This document shows, one piece after another, positions 1 to 9,611 of a DNA stretch of 64,000 nucleotides; position 1 is the first letter of the stretch; each line of letters begins with the position of its first letter. A program made the position numbers and the translations under genes. The notes under the pieces are model-generated. The model did no database searches. It was not told the origin of the DNA and was given only the letters and a program-made list of their open reading frames with translations. The stretch is from Symbiodinium natans (Eukaryota > Sar > Dinophyceae > Suessiales > Symbiodiniaceae): NCBI GenBank assembly GCA_905221605.1, contig CAJNDS010001524.1, positions 109,501 through 173,500 on the forward strand, in the 5' to 3' direction.

Positions 1-371
1 CTAATTTCGCAATATAGTTGCAAATATTTGTCCTCTTGAATGTGCTAATCCAAAAATCCAAAAATCCAAACTTTCCTGGGAGATTGTCCGGAGAACTTTG
101 GATTTTTGGATTCTTGGATTTTTGGATTTTGGGATTTTTGGATTTTTGGATTTTTGGATTTTTGGATTTTTGGATTTTGGGATTTTGGGATTTTGGGATT
201 TTGGGATTTTTGGATTCTTGGATTCTTGGATTTTTGGATTTTTGGGTTTTTGGCTTTTTGGATTTTTGGATTTTTGGTTTTCTGGTTTTTTGGTTTTTTG
301 GATTTTGGGATTTTTGGATTTTTGAAGCACATTCAAGAGGACAAATATTTGCAAAAATGTTGCGAAATTAG
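1..371. mobile_element. Foldback element with TTGGATTTT minisatellite, copy 1
   Basis: The first 45 bases return as an imperfect reverse complement at 325-371, giving long terminal inverted repeats (ending GAAATTAG). The interior is a degenerate 8-12 bp minisatellite (TTGGATTTT/TTGGGATTT). A near-palindromic core around 75-110 contains CTGGGAGATTGTCCGG. Related copy at 2484-2719. No protein is credible; all open frames are low-complexity translations of the repeat. Left end may continue outside the window. Confidence 0.7.
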
Positions 372-530
372 AAAAAAGCACAAAAAGTGCACAAAGTGCA
401 AAAAAGTGCAACAAGTGCAAAAAAAGTGCATCAAGTGCAAAAAGTGCAACACGTGCAACAAAAACGGACAATCTCCCAGGAAACTTTGGACTTTTTGGAT
501 TTGGGATTTTGGGCTTTCTTTGCTTTTGGG
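372..530. repeat. GTGCAAAAA minisatellite plus inverted core fragment
   Basis: Tandem 9-11 bp units of AAAAAGTGCA/ACAAGTGCA directly follow the foldback element. At 463-495 the core of the foldback (GGACAATCTCCCAGGAAAC) recurs in the opposite orientation, followed by more TTGGATTT units. The same order, foldback then GTGC array, is found at 2484-2995. Confidence 0.65.
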
Positions 531-578
531 ATGCTTACTGCCACTACTCTATACCCGCGCAGGCACTCTGGCACCCTT

Positions 579-1990
579 TCACTTTCCCTCTGGTCGCAGG
601 ATTGGGCGCGTGATGCGCTGGGGCATGTCACAGTGGAGCAACCTTAGAGCACCGCTGCACAGATCACAGCGGCCGCACGCAGCAGCGTTGGCAGGGCCGC
701 CCTCGTCTCCAAAACAACGTGGCAGCTGATTCGAACCACCACAGATGCCATACCCCGAACGCTGGCCCCAGAGACCACCGTGGACGCGCCGACGACCGCC
801 GGCGCAAGCGACTCCAGCGTCGCCAAGGGCAGAAGAGCTCGCCGGAGCCGCCTCGACTGTCTGTGACGCCTCGTCGGCGCGGGCCTCCGTACGGGCATCC
901 ACGTTGGCTGCCTCGAGGGGGCCATCGCCTGAAGCCACAGGGAATGTACCAGATGAAGCACAGCCGCCAGCGCCAGCAGCGGCCGCAGCGCCGGAGGCAC
1001 TCGATTCAGCGCATTCCGACTCGGAGGCGCTTCCATGGATGCTCACAGGCTTCCTGGAAGCGTGCAAACTAGAGAACGCCATGATCCCAACCTGCGGAAC
1101 ACCAAGCCATCAAGGACGGTATTCAGCACTCGGTTGCCACTAGATGCCATGCCGGTCAACGCGGATGCCCTCCCACCCCCCCCGCAACGGACGAACTGAC
1201 GCTGTTTTCGCACCCACCGTGCTCATATCCAGGCGCTTCGGCGTCTTTGGCCTGAAGCTCATCGCCCCTCCGCCTCTTGCCGGCTGGCCTGCCGGCGAAG
1301 TCAAGTCAGCTGCAACAAGTCCACCGAAGAGAAACCCGAGCCTCTTCAATGTCCACGTTGGGACACACGTCGAGGATGAGCAGCTTCAACCCATGGTTGG
1401 TGGCAATCTGCGGGGCAGGCGTACGCGAGCTCACACATGACACGATCCATGCCGCATGTCCGCGCCTGGGCCAGGTCGTTCATGGCATCCCTGACCTGCC
1501 ACCACCACTGCCAGCGGTGCGTGTACAGGTCGTTGCCTGACAGAGTCAGCTATCGACCCAGCTCAAACACGAGACATGACAGCCGCCCTAGCCTGCGCAA
1601 ACGACCACCAACGTACCACGCCCCGCGGCAGGCTGGAGGGTCACCCCCCGCAAGCCCTCCGCCACGCCACCCAATCCTGTGCCCCAGAAGGGCTCGACGT
1701 GCGCCGGGCCGCATCGTTCTCGCGATGCTTCCCTGCTTGTCCGGACGGGGGACATCGAACAACTCTACAGCTGTCGGACGTGATCACCGCAGCATCCTGT
1801 CGAGGAAGGAAAAAAAAAGAAGTCGCTCGAACAGCACGACCCACTCCAAACCCACACGAAGCCCGGCCTCGGCTCTGGCACTCCTCCAACAAGTCCGCCG
1901 CCGCCTCAACGCGGACCGACCCGGCGCGGATCACCTGGCGAGGGCATGCACGACGCTGCCGAACCTAAACCGAAGGGGTACCCCTCCAAC
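579..1990 (-). other. GC-rich coding-like block, frame broken
   Basis: This 1.4 kb lacks the repeats seen elsewhere. Minus-strand frames are open in pieces: 1082-579 (Ala/Ser/Glu-rich), 1349-1140, and a stretch near 1540-1340 reading NDLYTHRWQWWWQVRDAMND. Stops and frame changes separate them, so it is either a decayed gene or exons I cannot join. A plus-strand frame at 1437-1997 is also open. No family recognised. Confidence 0.3.
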
Positions 1991-2483
1991 CTCATAGATG
2001 GAGGCCATAGCGAATAATGAAGCAGAGGCGAATGCAAAGCAGGCTAGAGCTCGAACCAATCTAGCATCGCAAAACATCACAACAGTCTTTTTATATTATT
2101 CATGCGGGCTTATAAGTCTTCATGTGCCCGCTATTACACTTCTTTGTTTCGTTCACTCAGTTCTCTAATAATAATAATAGCACGCGTCCTTCGTTCCTTG
2201 TCTTATTATTATTACTGCGCCCACTGCGTTCTCTTCACTTATCATGAGTGCATAGCTTGTGAATGAAGAACACAACCTTTAATACTGCGGTCACGAGGTT
2301 AGAATTACAACCACGAACGAAGTGTGGGAATCATGGACAGGCTTATAGTATGTAGTGTTCACGATTCGAGTAGGTAGGACGCATTTGAAATTCTGATAAG
2401 GGTACATTTGAATGGTCGCCCTCCTTTCAGTCAAAAAAAGGAGAACGAATATGAGCCAACCTCGAATGCGAAAAATCATAAAA
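1991..2483. other. AT-rich spacer
   Basis: No convincing gene. It contains two oppositely oriented AAT/ATT trinucleotide runs (about 2166-2180 and 2203-2215) that could pair as a hairpin. Otherwise I see nothing in it. Confidence 0.4.
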
Positions 2484-2719
2484 TCACCATAAATCCAAAA
2501 ATCCAAATATCCAAAAATCCAAGAATCCAAAAATCCCAAAATCCCAAAATCCAAAAATCCAAAAATCCAAAAACACAAAAATACAAAAATCCAAAAATCC
2601 AAAAATCCAAAGTTTCCTGGGAGATTGTCCGGGAACTTTGGATTTTGGGATTTTTGGATTTTTGGATTGGAAAAGCACATTCAAGAGGACAAATATTTGC
2701 AAAAATCTTGCGAAATTAG
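2484..2719. mobile_element. Foldback element with TTGGATTTT minisatellite, copy 2
   Basis: Left arm is AATCCAAAA units (2484-2610), right arm is TTGGATTTT units (2635-2670), and the centre at 2608-2642 is a near-perfect palindrome CCAAAGTTTCCTGGGAG...GAACTTTGG. The right end (2674-2719) matches the terminal repeat of copy 1 and ends GAAATTAG. Unlike copy 1, the left terminal repeat is missing, so this copy looks truncated. Confidence 0.7.
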
Positions 2720-2995
2720 AAAAAAGCACAAAAAAGTGCAAAAAGTGCAAAAAAAGTGCAACAAGTGCAAAAAGTGCAAAAAAGTGCAAAAAAGTGCAAA
2801 AAAGTGCAAAGAAGTGCAAAAAAGTGCAAAAGTGCGAAAAGCCAAAAAAGTGTAAAAAAGCAAAAAAAAAAGTGCAAAAAAACAAAAACAAGTGCAAAAG
2901 TGCAAAAAATGCAAGAAAAGTGCAACCATGCACAAAAGCACAATAAAAGCACAAGAAATAAGGCAAAACGCGCAAAAAAAAACACAAAGCACTAC
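2720..2995. repeat. GTGCAAAAA minisatellite, second array
   Basis: About 270 bp of 9-12 bp AAAAAGTGCA units directly after foldback copy 2. Units decay toward 2990. It is followed by a run of 22 G at 3045-3066. Confidence 0.75.
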
Positions 2996-3098
2996 AAAAA
3001 CAACTAGCTTTTTCCTGTCCTTTTCATTTCGCGGTTGGTCCATTGGGGGGGGGGGGGGGGGGGGGGTGAGATATATAGATATATATACATCGTAGAGT

Positions 3099-3402
3099 AG
3101 GGTTTTTTAGGGTTTAGGGTTTAGGGTTAGGGTTTAGGGTTAGGGTTTAGGGTTTAGGGTTTAGGGTTTAGGGTTTAGGGTTTAGGGTTTAGGGTTTAGG
3201 GTTAGGGGGTTTAGGGTTTAGGGTTTAGGGTTTAGGGTTTAGGGTTTAGGGTTTAGGGTTTAGGGTTTAGGGTTTAGGGTTTAGGGTTTAGGGTTTAGGG
3301 TTTAGGGTAGGGCTTAGGGTTGAGGGTTTAGGGTTTGGGGTTTAGGGTTTAGGGTTTAGGGTTTAGGGCGTTTAGGGTTTAGGGTTTGGGTTTAGGGTTG
3401 GC
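3099..3402. repeat. TTTAGGG telomere-type array
   Basis: About 40 units of TTTAGGG, mostly perfect, with a few TTAGGG, TTAGGGCG and TTTGGGG variants. It is the first of many arrays and marks the switch from repeat-free to repeat-rich sequence. It is interstitial, since unique sequence lies on both sides. Confidence 0.95.
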
Positions 3403-3422
3403 CGTGTGTTTCTGTTTGCTAG

Positions 3423-3501
3423 GCCTCGAGGCCTTAAGGGCCGTCTGGTTATTGATGGTCATTGCAACTCAGGATTCCGCGCTTTTTGGCTAGAGTTTCA
3501 G
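3423..3501 (+). CDS. Candidate exon, unknown protein
   Basis: Acceptor TTTGCTAG and donor CAG|GTAGTA bound an open block reading GLKGRLVIDGHCNSGFRAFW. No family recognised. The left intron is the telomere-type array. Confidence 0.4.
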
Positions 3502-3846
3502 GTAGTAGGTGTAGGGGTTAGGCAGGGTGGAGTCCGTGCAGGTTGTTCTTCATCAGGCACCTTTTGCAACAGCATCCCTTATGAAATGGACACCCGAAAG
3601 AGGTACCCTTGGGCCGGGGGGCGGGGGGTCTTCTTCAAGGGGTTAGACTCTAACGGTTAGACAAGCAGAAGCCAACACCTCCAACAGGCACGAATCTGTT
3701 TAGGGTTTCGCCAGTCCCCCTCGTGCATCCTGGAGCATCTAGGGCACCAACTGCGGAGATGACCTTTGGAACCCTATGCCGGCTAAACCTCACCTCGCAT
3801 AAACGCCACACTCCTCAACCTTCGCCCGTTCATTTCGACCCGGAAA

Positions 3847-3982
3847 TCAACCCCGAACCCCCCAAACCCCCCAAACCCCCCAAACCCCCCAAAACCCCCA
3901 AACCCCCCAAAACCCCAAACCCCACAAACCCCCCCAAACCCCCCAAACCCCCCAAACCCCCCCAAAACCCCCCCAAACCCTA
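3847..3982. repeat. CCCCCCAAA minisatellite
   Basis: About 14 units of a 7-9 bp C-rich variant (CCCCCCAAA, CCCCAAAA) related to CCCTAAA. On the minus strand it reads as Gly/Phe/Val-rich low complexity, which I do not call as protein. Confidence 0.85.
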
Positions 3983-4082
3983 GGCCCTGAGCTTCGAAAC
4001 CCCAAGCCCAAGCTGCGCCAGCCATCCTCGCGCCATGAGTCGGAGACGGCGACCATAGACATCCTCAGGGAAGTACAGGAGG

Positions 4083-4176
4083 TTAGGATCCAAGGTTTGG
4101 GGTTTGGGGCTTAGGGTTTGGGGTGCAGGGTTTAGGGTTTAGGGTTTAGGGTTTAGGGTTTAGGGTTTAGGGTAGT
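4083..4176. repeat. TTTAGGG array, degenerate start
   Basis: TTTGGGG-type units grade into seven perfect TTTAGGG units. The block at 3985-4075 just before it has coding-like frames on both strands that I could not resolve. Confidence 0.85.
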
Positions 4177-4219
4177 GTCTAGAGCCTTGGACTTAGGGCT
4201 TAAGGCTGGCTGATCAAAC

Positions 4220-4309
4220 TGGCGCCTGTGCTTCGACAGCCTGCATCTTTCCGCACTCTGGATGATCGAGACAAAGCTGGTTTACAGGGGTTTCCAGGGC
4301 ATGGCGGCA
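4220..4309 (+). CDS. Candidate exon, unknown protein
   Basis: Open frame reading CFDSLHLSALWMIETKLVYR then GFQGMAAV, ending at donor GCA|GTTTAGG, where the telomere-type repeat itself supplies the GT. The exact acceptor is unclear (AG at 4238 is possible). No family recognised. Confidence 0.45.
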
Positions 4310-4430
4310 GTTTAGGCTTTAGGGTGTAGGGTTTAGGGTTTAGGTTTTCGGTTTTAGGGTTTTGGGTTTAGGGTACGGTTAGGGTTTGGGGTTTCGGGTT
4401 TGGGGTTTGGGGTTTGGGTCTAGGGTTTCT
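4310..4430. repeat. Degenerate TTTAGGG array
   Basis: Units vary (TTTCGG, TTTTGGG, TTTGGGG). It starts at the donor of the preceding candidate exon, so it is probably intronic. Confidence 0.7.
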
Positions 4431-4434
4431 TGTG

Positions 4435-4606
4435 TTTTTCCTTTATTACTATTATTATTATTTGTTTAATTATTATTTATATTATTAATTTTATTATCAC
4501 TATTATATTATTATTCTTGTGTTTATATATAAATAATTTTATATATATATATATTTCTATTTATTTATTTATTTATTTATTTACTTTTTTTTGGGGGGGG
4601 GGGAAG
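4435..4606. repeat. ATT/TATT microsatellite with G run
   Basis: ATT-rich and TATTTATT repeats run into a G run at 4591-4603. No coding signal. Confidence 0.85.
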
Positions 4607-4876
4607 GGGGGGCGGGTTCGGGACTTCGGATTTGGGGTGCAAACGGCCGAAGTCTTGCATCCTTCGGGTAGAAGCGTCCCAACAACGCTACCACAGTGCC
4701 TCAACCCCAAGCCTGCTTCCCTCCCCCCCAATAAACAAACCGGGCGACAGCCCTAGAGCCCTTCGGTTCCAAACCCTAAACCCGAAATTCCCAGCCTAAA
4801 CCCTAAACACTAGAGCCTAAACCCTACACCCTACACCCTACACCCTGCACCCTATGAACCCTAAACAAAACCCTAG

Positions 4877-4962
4877 TAAGGGGGACCCACATCCAGCCAA
4901 GGCTCCAGTTCAGCAAGGTTCCCATCGACCACACGAGGAGGAGCCGCCAGCCTGAGCTCTCC
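4877..4962 (+). CDS. Candidate exon, unknown basic protein
   Basis: Acceptor is the CCCTAG form of the telomere-type repeat; donor TCC|GTAAGG is near consensus. The frame reads IQPRLQFSKVPIDHTRRSRQ. Length 86 bp. No family recognised. Confidence 0.45.
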
Positions 4963-5162
4963 GTAAGGGCTGAGACGGTTTAGGGTTTAGGGTTTAGGGT
5001 TTAGGATTTAGGGTTTAGGGTTTAGGGTTTTGGGGAGCTGGGTTCAGGGTTTAGGTACTTCGCAGCAGCTGGGCAACCCCCAACGTCCTCCACCTACAGC
5101 CAAGGTCTTGCCCTAAAAAGCCAAAGCCGCTAGAATCCCACAAACCCGAAAGCCCGATACTG

Positions 5163-5271
5163 GTATGGGGGTTTCCGAAATTGTACCTTGTTGGAGTCCT
5201 GATAAGGAAGGAATTCTACAATTGGGGGGGGGGGGGGGTCTAGACCGCGTTTTCGTAAGCCCCCGTATCAG
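5163..5271 (+). mobile_element. Hairpin intron element, family F
   Basis: Terminal inverted repeats CTGGTATGGGGGTTTCCGAA and, on the other side, the complement of CTGATACGGGGGCTTACGAA. The element starts with GT (GTATGG) and ends with AG (TATCAG|GTGAGG), as an intron would. The interior holds a G run. Related copies at 29918 and 39463. Confidence 0.5.
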
Positions 5272-5399
5272 GTGAGGTGTACACGCCTGGCCTAGAACCG
5301 AAAGCCCCACAACGCACCGCGCTTACATTGGAGATCCTCCCAGGTGTCAGGGAATGCCCTGAAGAAGGAGTTCGAGGGTGGGGGACTTGGGCTTCGGGG

Positions 5400-5642
5400 C
5401 CCTGAACCCTAAACCCTAAACCCTAAACCCTGAACGCTAAACCCTAAACCCTAAACCCTAAACCCTAAACCCTAAACCCTAAACCCTAAACCCTAAACCC
5501 TAAACCCTAAACCCTAAACCACCCTAAACCACCCTAAACCCTAAACCCTAAACCCTAAACCCTAAACCCTAAACCCTAAACCCTAAACCCTAAACCCTAA
5601 ACCCTAAACCCTAAACCCTAAACCCTAAACCCTAACCCTACA
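5400..5642. repeat. CCCTAAA telomere-type array
   Basis: About 33 CCCTAAA units with rare CCCTGAA and CCACCCTAAA variants. Opposite orientation to the array at 3099. Confidence 0.95.
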
Positions 5643-5879
5643 TGCCCATCGTGATTCGTGATGCCTAGCAGCAGTAGCGCATCAGAGAGGAAGACGACCT
5701 CGCAAAGCAAGTGCCCGAGATGAGCATGAGGAACTGGAGAACCTGGGAAGTAGAGTTTAGGGTTTCGGTTTCAAATTTGAAGGTAGGTGTGAGCATCTGA
5801 AACTGCAGAAGTTAGGTTTGGTAGGTTTGGATCTGGGTTTGAAGGCTTGGGGCTTGAGGGCCTTTTTCAGGACTTGTAG

Positions 5880-5964
5880 CTTTACCCTTGAGGATGCTTT
5901 GGGGTGTTGCTCCGAGCGCATGAAGGCCCGAACCCTCATCCGCTCCGAGAGTGGAACAGGCACG
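5880..5964 (+). CDS. Candidate exon (strand uncertain)
   Basis: Plus reading: acceptor CTTGTAG, peptide FTLEDALGCCSERMKARTLI, donor ACG|GTTTAGG. Minus reading: peptide LSERMRVRAFMRSEQHPKAS ending at donor AGG|GTAAAG. Both are open; the minus donor is stronger, the plus pair is complete. Confidence 0.4.
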
Positions 5965-6049
5965 GTTTAGGGTTCAGGGTTTAGGGTTTAGGTTTTGGGT
6001 TTAGGTTTGGGTTTAGGGTTTAGCGTTTAGAGATTAGGTTTAGGGTTGT

Positions 6050-6225
6050 TGACGACGCAGCGGAAACAATCTGAGCTCCGCCTAGCGAGCGCGTATCGAC
6101 AACAGTACTTCCTGGCGCGCTCCCCACTAGCTGAAGCTTCTCTCGGGCACTGCAGGTACTGCCACTCTGAGGCCTCGTTCATCCATTCCATGGTCTGGGC
6201 CTGGGCTTTGGCCTGCGGCGCGAAC
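6050..6225 (-). CDS. Candidate exon, unknown protein
   Basis: Minus strand: acceptor GCGCCGCAG followed by an open frame reading KAQAQTMEWMNEASEWQYLQ. It lies about 75 bp downstream of the next entry on the same strand, but the phases do not join with the obvious donor. The plus frame is also open over this block. Confidence 0.4.
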
Positions 6226-6297
6226 AAAGGGTCCCCCCATCAGCAAACTCGGCAGTAGCACGAATCTCTGAAAGAGCACAGACACTCAGCCTGTTGA

Positions 6298-6498
6298 GCA
6301 GCGGCTTCGGAGGAGTTGGTCTTGCACGATTCGGTTCAGGCGGAGCTCCCACTCGCGCAGCAGACAGTGAAACAGGGCCTCCCAGAGAGGCTGTGTGAGT
6401 TGTGCGGGATCGCTCTCTTTCAGGTTGCGCCAGCGAGACGCCACACTGAAGATGGTCGGGAGGATGGACCCCTCCCCCGGCCGGACGTACAGGTACAT
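6298..6498 (-). CDS. Candidate exon, unknown protein
   Basis: A 67-codon open stretch on the minus strand reads MYLYVRPGEGSILPTIFSVA and later LFHCLLREWELRLNRIVQDQ. Composition is clearly protein-like. It ends at a possible GC donor (ACAG|GCTGAG), a type known from dinoflagellates. No family recognised. Confidence 0.5.
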
Positions 6499-6508
6499 GG
6501 CCGTGTTT

Positions 6509-6598
6509 TGCCTAGGGTTTAGGGTTTAGGGTTTAGGGTTTAGGGTTTAGGGTTTAGGGTTTAGGGTTTAGGGCTTAGGGCTTAGGGCTTAGGGCTTC
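6509..6598. repeat. TTTAGGG array
   Basis: Eight TTTAGGG units and then four CTTAGGG units. It abuts the upstream side of the minus-strand exon at 6298-6498. Confidence 0.9.
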
Positions 6599-6650
6599 GT
6601 AGCTCTGTGTTCAAAGGGATTGTTCTTTCAGAGTCGAAGACTAGGGTTAG

Positions 6651-6688
6651 AGCCCTTCAAAGGCGATGCTGAACTCAGCGAGCAAAGG
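6651..6688 (+). CDS. Short candidate exon
   Basis: Acceptor GGGTTAG, donor AGG|GTAAAT, peptide PFKGDAELSEQR. Only 38 bp, so the evidence is the splice-site pair alone. Confidence 0.35.
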
Positions 6689-6730
6689 GTAAATGCCTTG
6701 TGTAATGTATCTTGCTGGAATCAGAGTTCA

Positions 6731-6872
6731 GGATTAGGGTTTAGGGTTTAGGGTTTAGGGTCTAGAGTCTAGGGTCTAGGGTCTAGGGTTTAGGGTTTAG
6801 GGTTTAGGGTTTAGGGTTTAGGGTTTAGGGTTTAGGGTTTAGGGTTTAGGGTTTAGGGTTTAGGGTTTAGGG
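6731..6872. repeat. TTTAGGG array with TCTAGGG units
   Basis: TTTAGGG with a cluster of TCTAGGG variants near 6760-6788 suggesting local copying of a variant unit. Confidence 0.9.
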
Positions 6873-7318
6873 TGAAGATCGCGATGACCAGATTCTTCAG
6901 GGCGGCACATGCACAAACAACATTCAGGTTTCAACATTTTTTGGGTCTAGTGTTGCTCGAACCTGAACCCAAAGCCTCAGCGCCAAAAAAATGTTTAGGG
7001 CTTAGGGCTTAGGGCTTAAGGATCCTGTGATCCTCATTCATGCCTGCAAGCCCGAAGAAAGACTTCCGGAGTGATGGTTCCAAATCATGGTCCCTTTTGG
7101 AGACCCCTTGATATTTGCGAAGCTTACGTTTAGGGTAGGGGCCACCTTTCAAAACCGGCCCATAAAAGGGATCGAGGGTATGAGATCAAAGGATGTTTAG
7201 GGTTTAGGGTTTAGGGTTTAAGGTTTGGGCTTTAGGGTTTGGAGGCCCCAAACCCGGCCGAGAGCTCAGACTTGACTTGACCCTCAAGTCAACGCCACCA
7301 GCCAGCAAGCCCAAGACC

Positions 7319-7490
7319 CCCCTAAACCCTAAACCCTAAACCCTAAACCCTAAACCTCAAACCCTAAACCCTCAACATTAAACATTAAACCCTAAACCCT
7401 AAACCCTAAACCCTAAACCCTAAACCCTAAACCCTAAACCTGCAACCCTGAACCCTCAACCCTGAACCCTCAACCCCAAACCCTACCACC
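7319..7490. repeat. CCCTAAA array
   Basis: CCCTAAA with ACATTAA and CCCTCAA/CCCTGAA variants at the right end. Confidence 0.9.
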
Positions 7491-7551
7491 AGACGCCAAC
7501 ACTCGACACCGGACCTGGAGGGTTCATCTAAGCTTCACCGGCTCCCATGGC

Positions 7552-7727
7552 CTAGGGTTTAGGGTTTAGGGTTTAGGGTTTAGGGTTTAGGGTTTAGGGT
7601 TTAGGGTTTAGGGTTTAGGGTTTAGGGCTTAGGGCTTAGGGCTTAGGGTTTAGGGCTTAGGGCTTAGGGCTTAGGGCTTAGGGTTTAGGGCTTAGGGCTT
7701 AGGGCTTAGGGTTTAGGGTTCAGGGCA
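7552..7727. repeat. TTTAGGG array with CTTAGGG units
   Basis: Ten TTTAGGG units followed by blocks of CTTAGGG. It ends in the acceptor of the exon at 7729. Confidence 0.95.
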
Positions 7728-7728
7728 G

Positions 7729-7815
7729 AGCAACCCGCCACGCAAGCCCCCAGTTGATCCGAGCCATGTGTTTTCGGGACTAGCACTGAGCATTTGGGGG
7801 CTTGAGGGTCTTCAG
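7729..7815 (+). CDS. Candidate exon, unknown protein
   Basis: Acceptor GGGCAG at the end of the array, donor CAG|GTCCGA. The frame reads PPRKPPVDPSHVFSGLALSI. 87 bp. No family recognised. Confidence 0.45.
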
Positions 7816-7936
7816 GTCCGATGAAATCTTGGTGCCCCAACCCACTGGCCGACACCGAAGACGTTCTCTTCATGGTATCCTGGGCACGCCACGCCACCGG
7901 AGGGCGCGAGTGTGGGTGTAGGGTAACCAGAGTCAG

Positions 7937-8033
7937 GTGCCCGCGGGGAGCCTTTCATGCGAGAGCTGCTCCTTGGAAGCGCACCTTCATACAGCATAAA
8001 CCTAACCCATGACGGGGGCTGTTCTATATCGGG
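7937..8033 (+). CDS. Exon joined to 8105, unknown protein
   Basis: Acceptor AGAGTCAG, donor CGG|GTACCT. It reads PFMRELLLGSAPSYSINLTH. It ends in phase 2, and the next exon at 8105 completes the codon with no stop. The intron is 71 bp and has no telomere-type repeat. Confidence 0.5.
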
Positions 8034-8104
8034 GTACCTTCCATCATGGCACCCCATGGCTGTTGATTGACTCCAAAGTGGCCATCCCTCAGATTATTTT
8101 GCAG

Positions 8105-8160
8105 GCGTCCATGTGACGATTCTTGGGCGACACCCCAGCCGGGAGCGAGAGGGAGAGAGG
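8105..8160 (+). CDS. Exon joined to 7937, unknown protein
   Basis: Strong acceptor ATTATTTTGCAG. In the joined frame it reads RPCDDSWATPQPGARG and then runs into a GAGA microsatellite, so its right end is uncertain. Confidence 0.45.
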
Positions 8161-8221
8161 GAGGGAGAGAGAGAGGGAGAGAGAGAAAGAGAGAGAGCGA
8201 GAGAGAGAGAGAGAGAGAGAA
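8161..8221. repeat. GA microsatellite
   Basis: GAGAGAGG/GAGA purine run following the exon at 8105. Confidence 0.85.
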
Positions 8222-8332
8222 GCGCTAGGGTTCAGGGTACCCTAAACCCTAAACCCTAAACCCTTAACCCTTAACCCTTAACGCTAAACCCTAAACCCTA
8301 AACCCTAAACCCTAAAGCCCTGTCCTTCCCAG

Positions 8333-8403
8333 GTGTGCGTGACGATCACGCAGAAGACGCAGATGCAGCGCCAGAGGTCGAAATAGTGGATCCTCAAAGC
8401 TAG
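8333..8403 (+). CDS. Probable last exon, acidic C-terminus
   Basis: Acceptor CTTCCCAG inside the C-array side, peptide VRDDHAEDADAAPEVEIVDP and then a TAG stop at 8401. A second frame in the same block also ends in a stop. It is followed by a TTTAGGG array (8405-8497). Confidence 0.45.
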
Positions 8404-8404
8404 G

Positions 8405-8497
8405 CGGTTTAGGGTTTAGGGTTTAGGGTTTAGGGTTTAGGGTTTAGGGTTTAGGGTTTAGGGTTTAGGGTTTAGGGTTTAGGGTTTAGGGTTTAGG
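8405..8497. repeat. TTTAGGG array
   Basis: About 13 perfect TTTAGGG units between a plus-strand terminal exon and a minus-strand terminal exon. Confidence 0.95.
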
Positions 8498-8568
8498 AGG
8501 CTTGCACCTTTGGAGGTTGGAGCTACGGAACCCTTCGGATTGAAGGGGATTTTCGACTCAGGAGGGGT

Positions 8569-8745
8569 TCAGAGTCTAGAGGGCTGCGGAGGTGTAGCCC
8601 CTATATCCTCATTCTCCAACTTAGCGTGAGAAGCCAACGGAGCCCTCCCAAAAACCTCCGGGCCTACTTCATGCAGTCGCTGCAGCATGAGATTCTGGAA
8701 TGGATCATCTAAACTGCCTGCCCTGAACGCGAAATAGGCGCTGAC
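8569..8745 (-). CDS. Terminal exon, unknown protein
   Basis: Minus strand, acceptor GGGTGCAG, 58 codons and stop. It reads VSAYFAFRAGSLDDPFQNLM and later QRLHEVGPEVFGRAPLASHA. One of the longer clean exons. With the plus exon at 8333 it makes a convergent pair of gene ends. Confidence 0.5.
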   Translation of the reverse strand, partial: VSAYFAFRAGSLDDPFQNLMLQRLHEVGPEVFGRAPLASHAKLENEDIGATPPQPSRL

Positions 8746-8778
8746 CTGCACCCTTTTCCCAAACACCTCGATTCCCGG

Positions 8779-8883
8779 CTACCGCCCTATCATTAAGCCC
8801 CAGCCCGCATAGGTTGTCTTATCGGAGGCTGCCAGCATAGCACTAGGCTCTGACACACAACGCTCGAGACCCAAACCCCACTC
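8779..8883 (-). CDS. Candidate terminal exon
   Basis: Acceptor GTGTGCAG, peptide CVSEPSAMLAASDKTTYAGW, stop TAG at 8779. A donor CG|GTAGCC just before the stop could instead splice it onward, though the phase does not match the exon at 8745. Confidence 0.4.
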   Translation of the reverse strand, partial: EWGLGLERCVSEPSAMLAASDKTTYAGWGLMIGR

Positions 8884-9051
8884 CTGCACACCTTGTACCC
8901 TGAAGCCTCGAGACCTGCTCCTCTCTATATGCATACCCTAAACCCTAGACCCTAAACCCAAAACCCAATTCATCCAAACCCAGTTTGTACCTGTACTCAT
9001 CCAAACCCTCAACCCTATTCATCCATACTCTCAGCCCAAAACCCGAAGCCA

Positions 9052-9154
9052 TACCCTAAACCCTAAACCCTAAACCCTAAACCCTAAACCCTAAACCCTA
9101 AACCCTAAACCCTAAACCCTAAACCCTAAACCCTAAACCCTAAACCCTAAACCC
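9052..9154. repeat. CCCTAAA array
   Basis: Fourteen near-perfect CCCTAAA units. Confidence 0.95.
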
Positions 9155-9239
9155 TCAGCCCAGCTGAGTTGAGCCCCGCAAAAAGCTAAACCCTCAAACC
9201 CTAAACCTCTCCATCACATGTGTTGAAACTCTTAATGCA

Positions 9240-9525
9240 TTCGTGGGCATTGTTCAGCATGTTGTCGGCATAGTTCAAAAATTCTGGGCAGTGTTCAAAA
9301 AATCGTGGGCATTGCTCAAAAGTTCGTGGGCATTTTGCAAGGGCATTTCGTGGGCATTGTGCATTTGTTCGTGGGCATTGTGCCTGCTTTTTCGTGGGCA
9401 TTTTGCGTTCTTCGTGGGCACTGTGCGCTTTTGTGCGTTGTTCGTGAGCATTGTGAATTTTGTCGTGGGCAGTGTGCCTTTTTTGCGGGCATTATGTTTT
9501 TTTTCGTGCGCGTTCTGCGCTTTCG
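9240..9525. repeat. TCGTGGGCATTGTGC minisatellite
   Basis: About 14 diverged units of 16-21 bp around TTCGTGGGCATTGTGC. The reading frames across it are repetitive (VGIVH-type) and not called as protein. Confidence 0.85.
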
Positions 9526-9611
9526 TGTGGCCTTGGGCTCTAGGATTTAGGGACTACTGGGCCTTGGGTTGTAGGGCTTCGGGTCGAGGGCTTATGGATT
9601 TTATTTTCATG

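Noticed and set aside
18-729. Long Phe/Gly/Leu and Lys/Asn/Pro frames over the foldback
   Set aside because: They are direct translations of the TTGGATTTT and GTGC repeats in every frame; no independent coding signal.
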